Below are positions 42,247-50,120 of a stretch of DNA of 64,000 nt, piece after piece. The notes under the pieces are model-generated. The model did not search any database, was not told where the DNA came from, and saw only the letters and a program-made list of their open reading frames with translations. The number at the start of each line of letters is the position of its first letter. The first letter of the stretch is position 1. The translations under genes and the position numbers were made by a program. The stretch lies in NCBI RefSeq assembly GCF_024053505.1, contig NZ_JAMXQS010000008.1, forward strand, positions 248,001 to 312,000, written 5' to 3'. Origin of the DNA: Mesorhizobium liriopis. GTDB taxonomy: Bacteria > Pseudomonadota > Alphaproteobacteria > Rhizobiales > Rhizobiaceae.

Positions 42247-42830
42247 GCTTTGGCTGGACTTTCGAGGTGGGTCTTGAGGGCCGAGACCACTTCCGAAGCG
42301 ATCACGTCCTTTTTCTCGTCGCGGGTGTGCACGGTAAGGTCGGCCAGCGCGTAGGTCGGATAGCGCTGGTCCATGAGGCGCAAAAGGATGTCGCGCGGAT
42401 TGCCGGTCTTGAGGAGCGGGCGGTTGTTCTTGCGGCCGACGCGGTCGAGCAGAACGTCGATCTCGGCTTTGAGCCAGACCGAGACGCCATGCGCGGCAAT
42501 GGCTTGGCGCGTCTGCTCGTTCATGAAGGCCCCGCCGCCGGTGGAAAGCACCTGCGGGCCGTTTTCGAGGAGGCGGCCGATCACGCGGGTTTCGAGCGCC
42601 CGGAATTCGGGCTCGCCGTAGAGCTCGAAGAGTTCGGGCACCGTCAGCCGCGCGGCACTTTCGATCTCATGATCGCTGTCGAGAAAAGGCAGATCGAGCA
42701 AATGCGCGACGCGCCGGCCGATCGCCGTCTTGCCTGCGCCCATCAACCCCACGAACACGACAGTCCGCCGCCCGAGAGCGGAAACGAGGTCTGTCGCGGC
42801 GCGAGGCAAATCCACCGTCTCTTCCGACAT
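42243..42830 (-). CDS. aroK: Shikimate kinase
   Basis: Phosphorylates shikimate. Start at the ATG at 42830 with GGCAGGAATTC upstream; 195 residues, normal for the alphaproteobacterial enzyme. Walker A GLMGAGKT is at residues 28-35. Shikimate-binding residues lie in FLDSDHEIE, YGEPEFRALE and LSTGGGAF, and the lid arginine is in RNNRPLL-type RKNNRPLLKTGNP. The N-terminal extension of about 20 residues before the P-loop is common in rhizobia. Confidence 0.94.
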   Translation of the reverse strand: MSEETVDLPRAATDLVSALGRRTVVFVGLMGAGKTAIGRRVAHLLDLPFLDSDHEIESAARLTVPELFELYGEPEFRALETRVIGRLLENGPQVLSTGGGAFMNEQTRQAIAAHGVSVWLKAEIDVLLDRVGRKNNRPLLKTGNPRDILLRLMDQRYPTYALADLTVHTRDEKKDVIASEVVSALKTHLESPAKA

Positions 42831-42976
42831 GAATTCCTGCCCACCCGAAGGGGGGTTCCAACCCAAAAGCGGGCTTGCGTCAAGCTGGAGCTGTGCCTCT
42901 CATGCACTTGCCCCGCCTATGCGCTGGCTCGTAAAACGGCCCCAAGGGACCCCATTCTCCACGCCCCGGGGAGACG

Positions 42977-43192
42977 ATGCCGACTCTTTTCAGATTTATC
43001 GTGACTTTGGCCGTTCTGGCCGCGCTCGGCTATGGCGCGATGATCGCGCTGGTGACTTTCGTCGAGCCCAGGCAGCGCCCCATGTCGGATCGCATTGCGC
43101 CCGAAAGGCTGAACCCGCAGAACCAGCCGGCGCAGCCCGCACCCAGCCAGGCGCAGCCCGCCCAGCCGCAGGCGCCGGCGCCGGCGCAGTAA
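42977..43192 (+). CDS. Small membrane-anchored proline/glutamine-rich protein
   Basis: The 71-residue protein has an N-terminal membrane helix ([25 protein letters not shown]), a short basic link and a Pro/Gln/Ala-rich tail ([22 protein letters not shown] begins after NPQN). GGGGAGACG precedes the ATG. It is found at this place, before xerD and opposite aroK, in many Rhizobiales, but no function is established. It lies four bases before xerD, so is co-transcribed with it. Confidence 0.75.
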   Translation: MPTLFRFIVTLAVLAALGYGAMIALVTFVEPRQRPMSDRIAPERLNPQNQPAQPAPSQAQPAQPQAPAPAQ

Positions 43193-43196
43193 ACCC

Positions 43197-44117
43197 ATGG
43201 GGGCGAGCGGGCGGATCGAGGCATTTCTGGAAATGATGGCGGTGGAGCGCGGCGCGAGCGCGCATACGCTCGACGCCTATCGCCGCGATCTCGACGATGC
43301 GGCCGCTGCCATCGACGGCGATCTCGACCAGGCGGATGCGGAAACGGTGCGCGATTATCTCGACAGCGTGGCCGGCCGGGGCCTGGCGGCGACCACGCAG
43401 GCGCGCAAGCTTTCAGCACTTCGGCAGTTCTTCCGCTTTCTCTATACAGAGAACATCCGCACGGATGATCCGACGGGGACGCTTGCGAGCCCGCGCAAGG
43501 ATCGGCCGCTGCCAAAGACCATGACCGAGAACGAGACCGGGCGCCTGATCGAGCGGGCGGCTACCGAAGCGCGTGATCCCGAGCAGGCGCCGAATGGCGA
43601 GGCGCAGGCGCTACGGCTTCATGCGCTGGTCGAGCTTCTTTATGCGACGGGCTTGCGCGTCACCGAACTGGTCGGGCTTCCAGCCTCTGTTGCCCGGCGC
43701 GACGAGCGCTTCTTCGTGGTGCGCGGCAAGGGCAACAAGGAACGCATGGTGCCGCTCGGCTCGGGCGCCAAGCGGGCCGTGGCTGCGTGGCTCAGCTATC
43801 GCGACAAGAACCCGGCGCTGGCCAAGAGCCGGTTTCTGTTTCCGGCCGATTCGGACACCGGATTCCTGCCGCGCCAGGTTTTCGCGCGTGAGCTGAAAGG
43901 GCTCGCGGCACGCGCAGGGATCGCTTCGGAGAAGATATCGCCCCACGTCCTGCGCCATGCCTTTGCGAGCCATCTCTTGGCGAACGGGGCGGACCTGCGG
44001 GCCGTGCAGCAATTGCTGGGGCATGCGGATATCTCGACCACGCAGATCTACACGCATGTGCTGGAAGAAAGGCTGGTGCGGTTGGTGAACGAGCATCATC
44101 CGCTGGCGGTGGGTTGA
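43197..44117 (+). CDS. xerD: Site-specific tyrosine recombinase XerD
   Basis: Resolves chromosome dimers at dif together with XerC. The 306-residue protein has the N-terminal SAM-like domain (residues about 5-90, [17 protein letters not shown]) and the catalytic domain with Arg in [13 protein letters not shown], Lys in [48 protein letters not shown] containing the HxxR, His and nucleophile Tyr. It is the housekeeping enzyme rather than an integrase: its place near accA is conserved and no attachment site or mobile cargo is seen. Confidence 0.93.
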   Translation: MGASGRIEAFLEMMAVERGASAHTLDAYRRDLDDAAAAIDGDLDQADAETVRDYLDSVAGRGLAATTQARKLSALRQFFRFLYTENIRTDDPTGTLASPRKDRPLPKTMTENETGRLIERAATEARDPEQAPNGEAQALRLHALVELLYATGLRVTELVGLPASVARRDERFFVVRGKGNKERMVPLGSGAKRAVAAWLSYRDKNPALAKSRFLFPADSDTGFLPRQVFARELKGLAARAGIASEKISPHVLRHAFASHLLANGADLRAVQQLLGHADISTTQIYTHVLEERLVRLVNEHHPLAVG

Positions 44118-44154
44118 TTGGGGAGGGACGCGGAGGCGCTGAGTTTGGTGGGAA

Positions 44155-44207
44155 CGTCACCCCCACCCCTTACCCCTTGTGGGGAGGGGTAAGGGGTGGG
44201 GGTGACG
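44155..44207. repeat. REP-like long palindrome
   Basis: A 23-base perfect inverted repeat (arms 44155-44177 and 44185-44207, loop TGTGGGG) composed mainly of C-runs: CGTCACCCCCACCCCTTACC, then CCT. A diverged relative lies at 45668-45720. It sits between the ends of xerD and the convergent HxlR gene and could also act as a transcription barrier. Confidence 0.8.
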
Positions 44208-44246
44208 CCTCCGCCTCGCAAACGCTGAACCAGTTTCAGCCGGCAC

Positions 44247-44645
44247 TCACCTCACCCCATCGAACTCCCGCCGCGCGGCCTTGATCGCAGCGTGGTGACT
44301 GTCCGCCCACGCCACCAGCGCGCCCAGCGGCACCAGAACCGAACGGCCCAGCGGCGACAGTGCGTATTCCACGCTCGGCGGCTTGGTCGGGAACACCGTC
44401 CGCTCCACCATGCCGTCGCGTTCGAGGTTGCGGAGCGTCTGTGTCAGCATGCGCTTCGAGATGTCGGGTACGGCGCGCATCAGCTGGCTGAACCGCTGCG
44501 GCTGGGCGGCGAGGGTCAGGAGAATAAGCGTCGTCCACTTGTCGCCGATCTGGTCGAGGATTTCCCGGACGGGGCAGTTCTCGGTGTAAACGGGCCTGGC
44601 CTGCGATGGGCGTTCGGCTGAAACTGTGTCGAGAGCGGGTTCCAT
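44247..44645 (-). CDS. HxlR-family transcriptional regulator
   Basis: A small winged-helix regulator of 132 residues. The HxlR signature CPVREILDQIGDKWTTLIL begins near residue 24, with the conserved Cys that in some members senses thiol-reactive compounds. RFSQLMRAVPDISKRMLTQTLRNLERDGMVER is the recognition region. It is divergent from an NmrA-like oxidoreductase gene, a standard pairing (as in ytfH/ytfG), and probably controls it through the CCTTG...CAAGG repeats between them (44664-44704). Confidence 0.92.
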   Translation of the reverse strand: MEPALDTVSAERPSQARPVYTENCPVREILDQIGDKWTTLILLTLAAQPQRFSQLMRAVPDISKRMLTQTLRNLERDGMVERTVFPTKPPSVEYALSPLGRSVLVPLGALVAWADSHHAAIKAARREFDGVR

Positions 44646-44756
44646 GAGGGTTCTCCCGAAGTAACCTTGTGCGGAAATCCTGCCTCCTTTCGGAGGTGCA
44701 AGGAAGTCTCTAAGTGAGACCTGCTCTCGATTTCAAACCAAAAAGGTCTTTTCACG

Positions 44757-45632
44757 ATGTCGGATCAGGTTTCACGCATTCTCGTCACCGGTGCGAGCGG
44801 ACAGCTCGGCAAGCTCGTCATCGATGCGCTGCTCGCCAAGGCACCAGCCAGCCGCATCTCGGCGCTGGTTCGGCGCAAGGATGCGGGCGACGCGCTTGCC
44901 GCGCGCGGCGTCGATGTGCGGCTTGGCGATTACACGGATGTGGCAGCGCTCGAAAAGGCCTTCGCGGGCGTCGATCGGCTCCTGCTGATCTCATCGAGCG
45001 AAGTCGGGCAGCGCGCACCGCAGCATCGCAATGCGATCGATGCGGCGAAGAGGGCCGGCATCGAGCTCGTGGTTTATACGAGCATCCTGTATGCGGACAG
45101 TTCCGTGATCGGTCTGGCGGACGAGCATCGAGACACCGAAGCCTATCTGCGCGCTTCGGGCGTGCCTTTCGTGATCCTGCGCAATGGGTGGTACACGGAA
45201 AACTACGCGACTGCCGTGCAGAACGCGCTGGCGCATGGCGTTCACCTGACGGCTGCGGGCGAGGGCCGGGTGAACTCGGCGGCGCGCAAGGACTATGCCG
45301 AGGCGGCTGCGGCCGTGCTGTTGCAGGACAGTGTGCAAAGCGGCCGGATCTATGAACTGGCTGGCGACGACAGCTTCTCGCAGGACGAACTCGCGGCGGA
45401 AGTGGCGCAGATTTCGGGCAAGCCGGTCGAGACCAAGCACCTGTCGCTGGACGAGTATGAGGGGGCGTTGGGCCAAGCCGGTCTGCCGCCGCAATTCGCG
45501 GCGATGTATGCGAATTTCGACAAGGGCACGGCCGCAGGCGCGCTGGCGGATGAGGGACGCGCGCTGAGCACCCTGATCGGGCGGCCGACGACGTCCTGGA
45601 AGGAGACGGTGGCCGAGTTGGCGAAGGGGTAA
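44757..45632 (+). CDS. NmrA-like NAD(P)H:quinone oxidoreductase (QorB/YtfG type)
   Basis: An atypical short-chain dehydrogenase of 291 residues. The N-terminal nucleotide motif is ILVTGASGQLGKLVIDALL. The segments DVRLGDYTDVAALEKAFAGVDRLLLISSSEVGQRAPQHRNAIDAAKRAG and VPFVILRNGWYTENY match the E. coli YtfG/QOR2 family, which reduces quinones with NADPH. AAAAGGTC precedes the ATG. Divergent from the HxlR regulator, so expression is likely induced by quinone or electrophile stress. Confidence 0.88.
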   Translation: MSDQVSRILVTGASGQLGKLVIDALLAKAPASRISALVRRKDAGDALAARGVDVRLGDYTDVAALEKAFAGVDRLLLISSSEVGQRAPQHRNAIDAAKRAGIELVVYTSILYADSSVIGLADEHRDTEAYLRASGVPFVILRNGWYTENYATAVQNALAHGVHLTAAGEGRVNSAARKDYAEAAAAVLLQDSVQSGRIYELAGDDSFSQDELAAEVAQISGKPVETKHLSLDEYEGALGQAGLPPQFAAMYANFDKGTAAGALADEGRALSTLIGRPTTSWKETVAELAKG

Positions 45633-46072
45633 GCGAGCACCGCGTTCCTTTGGGCGTCGAGCTCGGCGTCAACGTCAGCCCCACGCCTTACCCCTCCCCA
45701 CAGGTGGGAGGGGAGGCGTCATCGGTGTGACAGACTTGGGAGCTTGTCGCCTCGCTTGAAGGAATGAGCGCAACTCTCCGCGCTTTCCCTTCCCCCTATT
45801 GGGGTGAGAGGCGACGGTTGAAGGCCGGCAGAAAGCCATGGAGACGGCTTTTCGAGCCTTGAACGCACCGAGCCATGCGAAGGGCAGGTAAGGAGTGGAG
45901 GTAACCGCTCCGCCTCACTGGTCTTTTCGCAACCACCCCACCCGAGCAATCACTCATCACCCCCGGCGCTTGCCCATGAGCCGGCATGTCGCTATGTCGG
46001 GGGCGCCCGTGGCCTTGCGTTCCGTCCGAATGCGAGGGCGGGCGTCGTTTCATATGTGCAGCCGGCGGGCCG
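45633..46072. repeat. 440-base intergenic region with degenerate REP-like sequence
   Basis: No coding frame with a ribosome-binding site or known product was found. At 45668-45720 a diverged copy of the 44155 palindrome occurs (CCTTACCCCTCCCCACA followed by GGGAGGGG). At 45886-45920 a second diverged right-arm segment (GGTAAGGAGTGGAGGTAACC) appears, followed by CGCTCCGCCTC as after the intact copy. GTCGCCTC (45746-45753) and GAGGCGAC (45808-45815) form an inverted pair. The region looks like a mosaic of old repeat insertions; the accA promoter must lie within it. Confidence 0.55.
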
Positions 46073-47023
46073 ATGTATAATTATCTCGACTTTGAAAAGC
46101 CGGTCGCTGACCTCGAAGCCAAGATCCTCGAACTCAAGAAGCTCGGCGAGCAGGGCGAGGCCGTGGATGTGCACGAGGAAATCTCGCGGCTCGAAAAGCG
46201 CTCCGTCGATGCGCTGCGCGATGTCTACAAGGCTCTGACGCCCTGGCAGAAGGTACAAGTGGCGCGCCATCCCGACCGGCCGCACTGCATCGATTACCTG
46301 TCCGCGCTCTTCACCGACTTCACGCCGCTCGCCGGCGACCGCGCCTATGGCGAGGACCATGCGATGGTCGGCGGGCTCGCGCGGTTTCGCGGCGAGCCGG
46401 TGGCGATCCTCGGTCAGGAAAAGGGCTCGGATACCGCTTCGCGCCTCAAGCACAATTTCGGCTCGGTGCGGCCGGAAGGCTACCGCAAGGCCGTGCGCAT
46501 CATGGAACTGGCGGACCGCTACCAGCTGCCGGTGATCTCGCTAGTCGATACGGCCGGCGCTTATCCCGGCATCGGCGCCGAGGAGCGCGGGCAGGCAGAA
46601 GCCATCGCGCGCTCGACCTCGGCCTGTCTGGGGCTCAGGGTTCCGATGATCTCGGTGATCATCGGTGAGGGCGGTTCGGGCGGGGCCATCGCGATCGCGG
46701 CGGCCAATCGCGTCTTGATCCTCGAACACGCCATCTATTCGGTGATCTCGCCGGAGGGTGCCGCCTCGATCCTGTGGAAGGACACGACGCGCTCGCGCGA
46801 TGCGGCGACCTCGATGAAGATCACGGCACAGGACCTGCTCGAGCTCGGCATCGTGGACGCCATCATCCCCGAGCCGCTCGGCGGCGCGCATCGCGGGGCC
46901 GAGGCCGTGATCGAAGCGACGGGTGATGCGATCGCGCGCTCGCTGGAAGAGCTGCAGACATCCGGCAAGGACCTGCGCGAGGAGCGCCGTGACAAGTTCC
47001 TGCGTATCGGACGCAGCGTTTGA
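46073..47023 (+). CDS. accA: Acetyl-CoA carboxylase carboxyltransferase subunit alpha
   Basis: Transfers CO2 from carboxybiotin to acetyl-CoA in fatty-acid synthesis. Start at the ATG at 46073; 316 residues, the usual length. Key segments are YNYLDFEKPVADLEAKI, the GQEKGSDTASRLKHNFGSVRPEGYRKAVRIMELA region and the oxyanion-hole glycine run IIGEGGSGGAIAIAAANRV. Housekeeping gene. A terminator follows at 47122. The upstream 440 bases carry repeat remnants. Confidence 0.96.
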   Translation: MYNYLDFEKPVADLEAKILELKKLGEQGEAVDVHEEISRLEKRSVDALRDVYKALTPWQKVQVARHPDRPHCIDYLSALFTDFTPLAGDRAYGEDHAMVGGLARFRGEPVAILGQEKGSDTASRLKHNFGSVRPEGYRKAVRIMELADRYQLPVISLVDTAGAYPGIGAEERGQAEAIARSTSACLGLRVPMISVIIGEGGSGGAIAIAAANRVLILEHAIYSVISPEGAASILWKDTTRSRDAATSMKITAQDLLELGIVDAIIPEPLGGAHRGAEAVIEATGDAIARSLEELQTSGKDLREERRDKFLRIGRSV

Positions 47024-47121
47024 CATGAGAGTGTTGCGCTCGCGTGCTTGACGCGAGCCGCGATCGCCTGAAACTCTTGCGGTAACTTCGCTGCAAGGTT
47101 AACGGCAGTAAAGACTGAGCG

Positions 47122-47141
47122 CGGCCTCGAACCGGAGGCCG
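47122..47141 (+). terminator. Intrinsic terminator after accA
   Basis: CGGCCTC, loop GAACCG, GAGGCCG, then TTTTCC. It lies 20 bases before the next start codon. Confidence 0.75.
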
Positions 47142-47160
47142 TTTTCCTGAGCGTGGACCG

Positions 47161-48429
47161 ATGAAGAGATCCGTTGCCCGTGCCGTGCTTCTGGCTGCCG
47201 CGCTTGCGCTGGCGGGCTGCACCGAGCAGGCGCTCGAAGATTTCTCGACCACCGGTGGCAAGGAACTCAACAGCAAGATTCTTGCCCGCATGAAGACCAA
47301 GGACATGGATCGCACGTCGCCGATCATGGTCCGCATCTTCAAGGAAGAGGGCAAGATGGAGATCTGGAAGGCCAAGACCAATGGCCGCTACGATCTCATC
47401 TCGATGTACGACATCTGCAAATATTCGGGGAAGCTCGGGCCGAAGTTCATCGAGGGCGACCGGCAGGCGCCGGAGGGCTTCTACACGGTGCGTCCGGGGC
47501 AGATGAACCCGAACTCGCAATATCACCTGTCCTTCAATATCGGCTTCCCCAACGCCTATGACCGCGTGCATGGCCGCTCGGGCCAGAACCTGATGGTGCA
47601 TGGGGGCTGCTCGTCGCAGGGCTGCTATTCGATGACGGACGTGCAGGTGGAGGAGATCTTCGCGCTGGGTCGCGAAGCCTTCAAAGGCGGGCAGACTGAG
47701 TTCCAGATCCAGGCCTATCCCTTCCGCATGACGCCCGCCAACATGGCGCGCTACAAGGACGATCCGAACTACGCGTTCTGGAAGAACCTCAAGGAAGGCT
47801 ACGACCAGTTCGAGGTCACCAAGGTGCCGCCGAAGGTCGATGTCTGCGAGAAGCGTTATGTCTTCAACGCGACGCCCGAGCCCGGCAAGACGATCTCGCC
47901 CGCCGGCGCGTGTCCGGCAAGCGCGCAGCCCGAGGCGTTGCAGACGGCGTTCAAATCCTACCAGACCGGCTACGACGCGGCATTCAATGCAGCGCTGAAC
48001 AAAGGCGGCACAGAGCCGGCGAGGGCTTCGATCGCCGGCATTCAGGAGGCCAATCTCGTGGCGGACTGGACCAAGCGCCGCGCGCGGGGCGAACGCATCA
48101 CGCTCGATCCGCCTTCCATGCAGAAGGACGGCACTGTGCTCGTGACCGAGCGCATGGGCCGCATCGATTCAGCCGCCGGCCGCAAGATGGCGGCAGCGGA
48201 AGCCGCGGAGGCCGCGAAAAAGAAGGCCGCGGAAGAAAAAGCCATCGCGCTGGCTGCCGCCAAGGCCGAAAAAGAAGCGGCGAAGATCGCGGCAGCGCAG
48301 GCTGCGGCGCAGCCGCCGGTGGTTCAGGCTTCGCTTCAGCCCGAACCCGCACCGCTGGCAGTCGCGCCGGAAGAAGGCGGCACGGTGGCCAAGCTCAAGA
48401 AGCGGTTCAGCTCCATTCTCGGCAATTGA
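47161..48429 (+). CDS. L,D-transpeptidase lipoprotein (YafK-like)
   Basis: The 422-residue protein has a lipoprotein signal with LALAGC (Cys20), then a YkuD catalytic domain of the murein-peptide YafK group: GPKFIEGDRQAPEGFYTVRPGQMNPNSQYHLSFNIGFPNAYDR and the active-site HGGCSSQGCYSMTD near residues 144-157. The C-terminal 60 or so residues before the end are an Ala/Lys/Glu-rich helix (AAAEAAEAAKKKAAEEKAIALAAAKAEKEAAKIAAA), likely a coiled coil. It remodels peptidoglycan from the membrane. It overlaps tusA by four bases. Confidence 0.9.
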   Translation: MKRSVARAVLLAAALALAGCTEQALEDFSTTGGKELNSKILARMKTKDMDRTSPIMVRIFKEEGKMEIWKAKTNGRYDLISMYDICKYSGKLGPKFIEGDRQAPEGFYTVRPGQMNPNSQYHLSFNIGFPNAYDRVHGRSGQNLMVHGGCSSQGCYSMTDVQVEEIFALGREAFKGGQTEFQIQAYPFRMTPANMARYKDDPNYAFWKNLKEGYDQFEVTKVPPKVDVCEKRYVFNATPEPGKTISPAGACPASAQPEALQTAFKSYQTGYDAAFNAALNKGGTEPARASIAGIQEANLVADWTKRRARGERITLDPPSMQKDGTVLVTERMGRIDSAAGRKMAAAEAAEAAKKKAAEEKAIALAAAKAEKEAAKIAAAQAAAQPPVVQASLQPEPAPLAVAPEEGGTVAKLKKRFSSILGN

Positions 48430-48671
48430 GCGAAGCGCGGACACTCGACCTGCGGGGACTTCGCTGCCCCCTGCCGGTCTTGCGCGCGCGGAAAATGCTG
48501 AAGGGGATGGAATCGGGCGAAGCGCTCGTCGTTCTCACAACCGATCCGCTGGCGGGACTCGATATTCCCGCGTTTCTCGCCGAGGACGGGCACAAGCTCG
48601 TCTCGGTCGAGCGCACGGCGTGGGGCCACCGCTTCCATGTCGAGCGGGGCGAGGGCGGTCAGCGGAGCTGA
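48426..48671 (+). CDS. tusA: TusA-family sulfurtransferase
   Basis: A small sulfur carrier of 81 residues. The start codon is a TTG that overlaps the transpeptidase stop (TTGA at 48426-48429), so translation is probably by termination-reinitiation. The signature is LDLRGLRCPLPVLRARKML with the persulfide Cys at position 14. Roles in tRNA thiolation or other sulfur transfer are known for the family. Its 3' end overlaps the convergent SnoaL-like gene by 13 bases. Confidence 0.86.
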   Translation: MSEARTLDLRGLRCPLPVLRARKMLKGMESGEALVVLTTDPLAGLDIPAFLAEDGHKLVSVERTAWGHRFHVERGEGGQRS

Positions 48672-49045
48672 GCGGCGATTGCGCTCTTGTCGATCACGGA
48701 CCAGACTTCCCTGATCAGGCCGTTCTCGAAGCGGTAGAAGACGTTTTCCGCGAATTGCACGCGGCGGCCATTGATGGGCAGATCGAAGAACTGGCCGCGC
48801 GGGGAACAGTCGAAGAGCAGGCGGCTCGCGACATGGGTGCTGTCGGCGACGAGCAGATCGATGGTGAAGCGCAGATCGGGGATTTCGCGGTGGTCGCGTT
48901 CCAGCATGGCCCGATAGCCGGATAGGCCGAGCTCGTTGCCGTTGTGGCGCGCGTCCGGTGCCACGAAATCGCCGAGCACGGCCCAGTCCTGACGGTTCAG
49001 GCAGTCGATATAGCCGCGATAGCGAGTTTCGAGGTCCCCGGCCAT
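48659..49045 (-). CDS. SnoaL-like (NTF2-fold) protein
   Basis: The 128-residue protein from the ATG at 49045 has the ester-cyclase/SnoaL pattern: YRGYIDCLNRQDWAVLGDFVAPDARHNGNELGLSGYRAMLERDHREIPDLRFTIDLLVADSTHVASRLLFD and ENVFYRFENGLIREVWSVIDK. Such proteins include small cyclases and many of unknown role. It starts one base after the cobW stop on the same strand, so is co-transcribed with cobW and dacC. Function cannot be assigned. Confidence 0.8.
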   Translation of the reverse strand: MAGDLETRYRGYIDCLNRQDWAVLGDFVAPDARHNGNELGLSGYRAMLERDHREIPDLRFTIDLLVADSTHVASRLLFDCSPRGQFFDLPINGRRVQFAENVFYRFENGLIREVWSVIDKSAIAAQLR

Positions 49046-49046
49046 T

Positions 49047-50120
49047 CTAGCGGGATGCCATGCCTGGAATCGCCAGCGGGTTGTCGAAAACGGCTGTGCG
49101 GTCGGGGCGGTCGAGTTCGATGCGGCCGGTGATGGCACTCCAGAGCCCGCGGATCGAGGCCTCGTCGAGATGACGGCCGATCAGCACGAGGCGCGCGCCG
49201 CGATTGTCGTCGGGCCATGCCTTCAGCGATGCGGGCGGGTGCAGCATGTCGCGCACGCCATGCACCACGAGCGGATGCGCGGGCGCCTCGCTCAGTTCCA
49301 CGATGCCCTTGAGGCGCAGAAGGTGCGGGCCGTGCTGTGAACGCACGAGGTCGAGAAAGGCATCGACCGAGGCGTAAGGCAGCGGGCCATCGTGGGAAAG
49401 CACGATGCTGCCGATGTCGTGGTGATGACGTTCATGGCCGTGATGGTCATGATGATGATGATGGTGGTGATGCGCGCCGAGCCAGCGCTCGATGTCGGGC
49501 TTGCGCGTGGCGGGGTCGATCAGGCCGGCGGACAGGATCGCGGCATCGGCCTGCGAGGCGTCGGACAGCTCGGCGCGCGGGTTGAGGTCACGGAGGGCAG
49601 CGGTGAGCGCTGCAATCTGGTCCGGCGTGGCGAGGTCCTGCTTCGAAACGCACAGGCGGTCGGCGACGCCGACTTGCGCGCGTGCTTCGGCATGGGCGTC
49701 GAGCGTTTCAGGGCCGTGCAGGGCATCGACCAGCGCGATCACGCCGTCGAGCCGGAAAGCGTCCGACAGGAACGGGTGAGCGATCAGGAGCTGAAGGACA
49801 GGCACCGGATCGGCCAAGCCGGTGGTTTCGATCACCACGCGCGAAAGCGGGCCGATTTCGCCATTGGCCGCGCGCGAGGCGAGGTCGGCGAGCGTGTCCG
49901 CGAGATCGCCGCGCACGGTGCAGCAGAGGCAGCCGCCCGACAGTTGCACGATGCCCTCGGTGGACTGCTCGACCAGGAGATGGTCGATGGAGACCTCGCC
50001 CCATTCGTTGATGATGACCGCAGCCCCGCTCATCGCCGGGTCGCGCAGCAGGCGGTTGAGGAGCGTGGTCTTGCCGCTGCCTAAGAAACCAGTGAGGATC
50101 GAGACCGGAACGGCGCTCAT
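49047..50120 (-). CDS. CobW-family (COG0523) GTPase/metallochaperone
   Basis: The 357-residue G3E GTPase has a P-loop TGFLGSGKTT at residues 10-19, the metal-binding GCLCC at residues 63-67 (CxCC) and a His-rich loop at residues 217-234 with eight His in a row followed by DHHGHERHHH. The C-terminal CobW_C domain follows. Such proteins insert or chaperone zinc or cobalt. It overlaps the upstream dacC stop by four bases, so a cell-wall hydrolase and a metallochaperone are co-expressed. A Zur site was not seen. Confidence 0.9.
   Translation of the reverse strand: MSAVPVSILTGFLGSGKTTLLNRLLRDPAMSGAAVIINEWGEVSIDHLLVEQSTEGIVQLSGGCLCCTVRGDLADTLADLASRAANGEIGPLSRVVIETTGLADPVPVLQLLIAHPFLSDAFRLDGVIALVDALHGPETLDAHAEARAQVGVADRLCVSKQDLATPDQIAALTAALRDLNPRAELSDASQADAAILSAGLIDPATRKPDIERWLGAHHHHHHHHDHHGHERHHHDIGSIVLSHDGPLPYASVDAFLDLVRSQHGPHLLRLKGIVELSEAPAHPLVVHGVRDMLHPPASLKAWPDDNRGARLVLIGRHLDEASIRGLWSAITGRIELDRPDRTAVFDNPLAIPGMASR

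Noticed and set aside
43197-44117. Tyrosine recombinase as an integrase of a genomic island next to the tRNA-Arg gene
   Set aside because: The sequence is housekeeping XerD, the neighbours aroK and accA are conserved, and no direct repeat of the tRNA 3' end was noticed.
44155-46072. Repeats as a CRISPR array
   Set aside because: Copies are few, diverged and irregularly spaced, with no equal spacers and no cas genes.
45633-46072. Short frames in the gap before accA as genes
   Set aside because: They lack ribosome-binding sites and homology features and overlap degenerate REP-like sequence.
49440-49475. Run of ATGGTG-type triplets as a microsatellite or artificial His tag
   Set aside because: It encodes the His-rich metal-binding loop that is typical of COG0523 GTPases, in the expected place.
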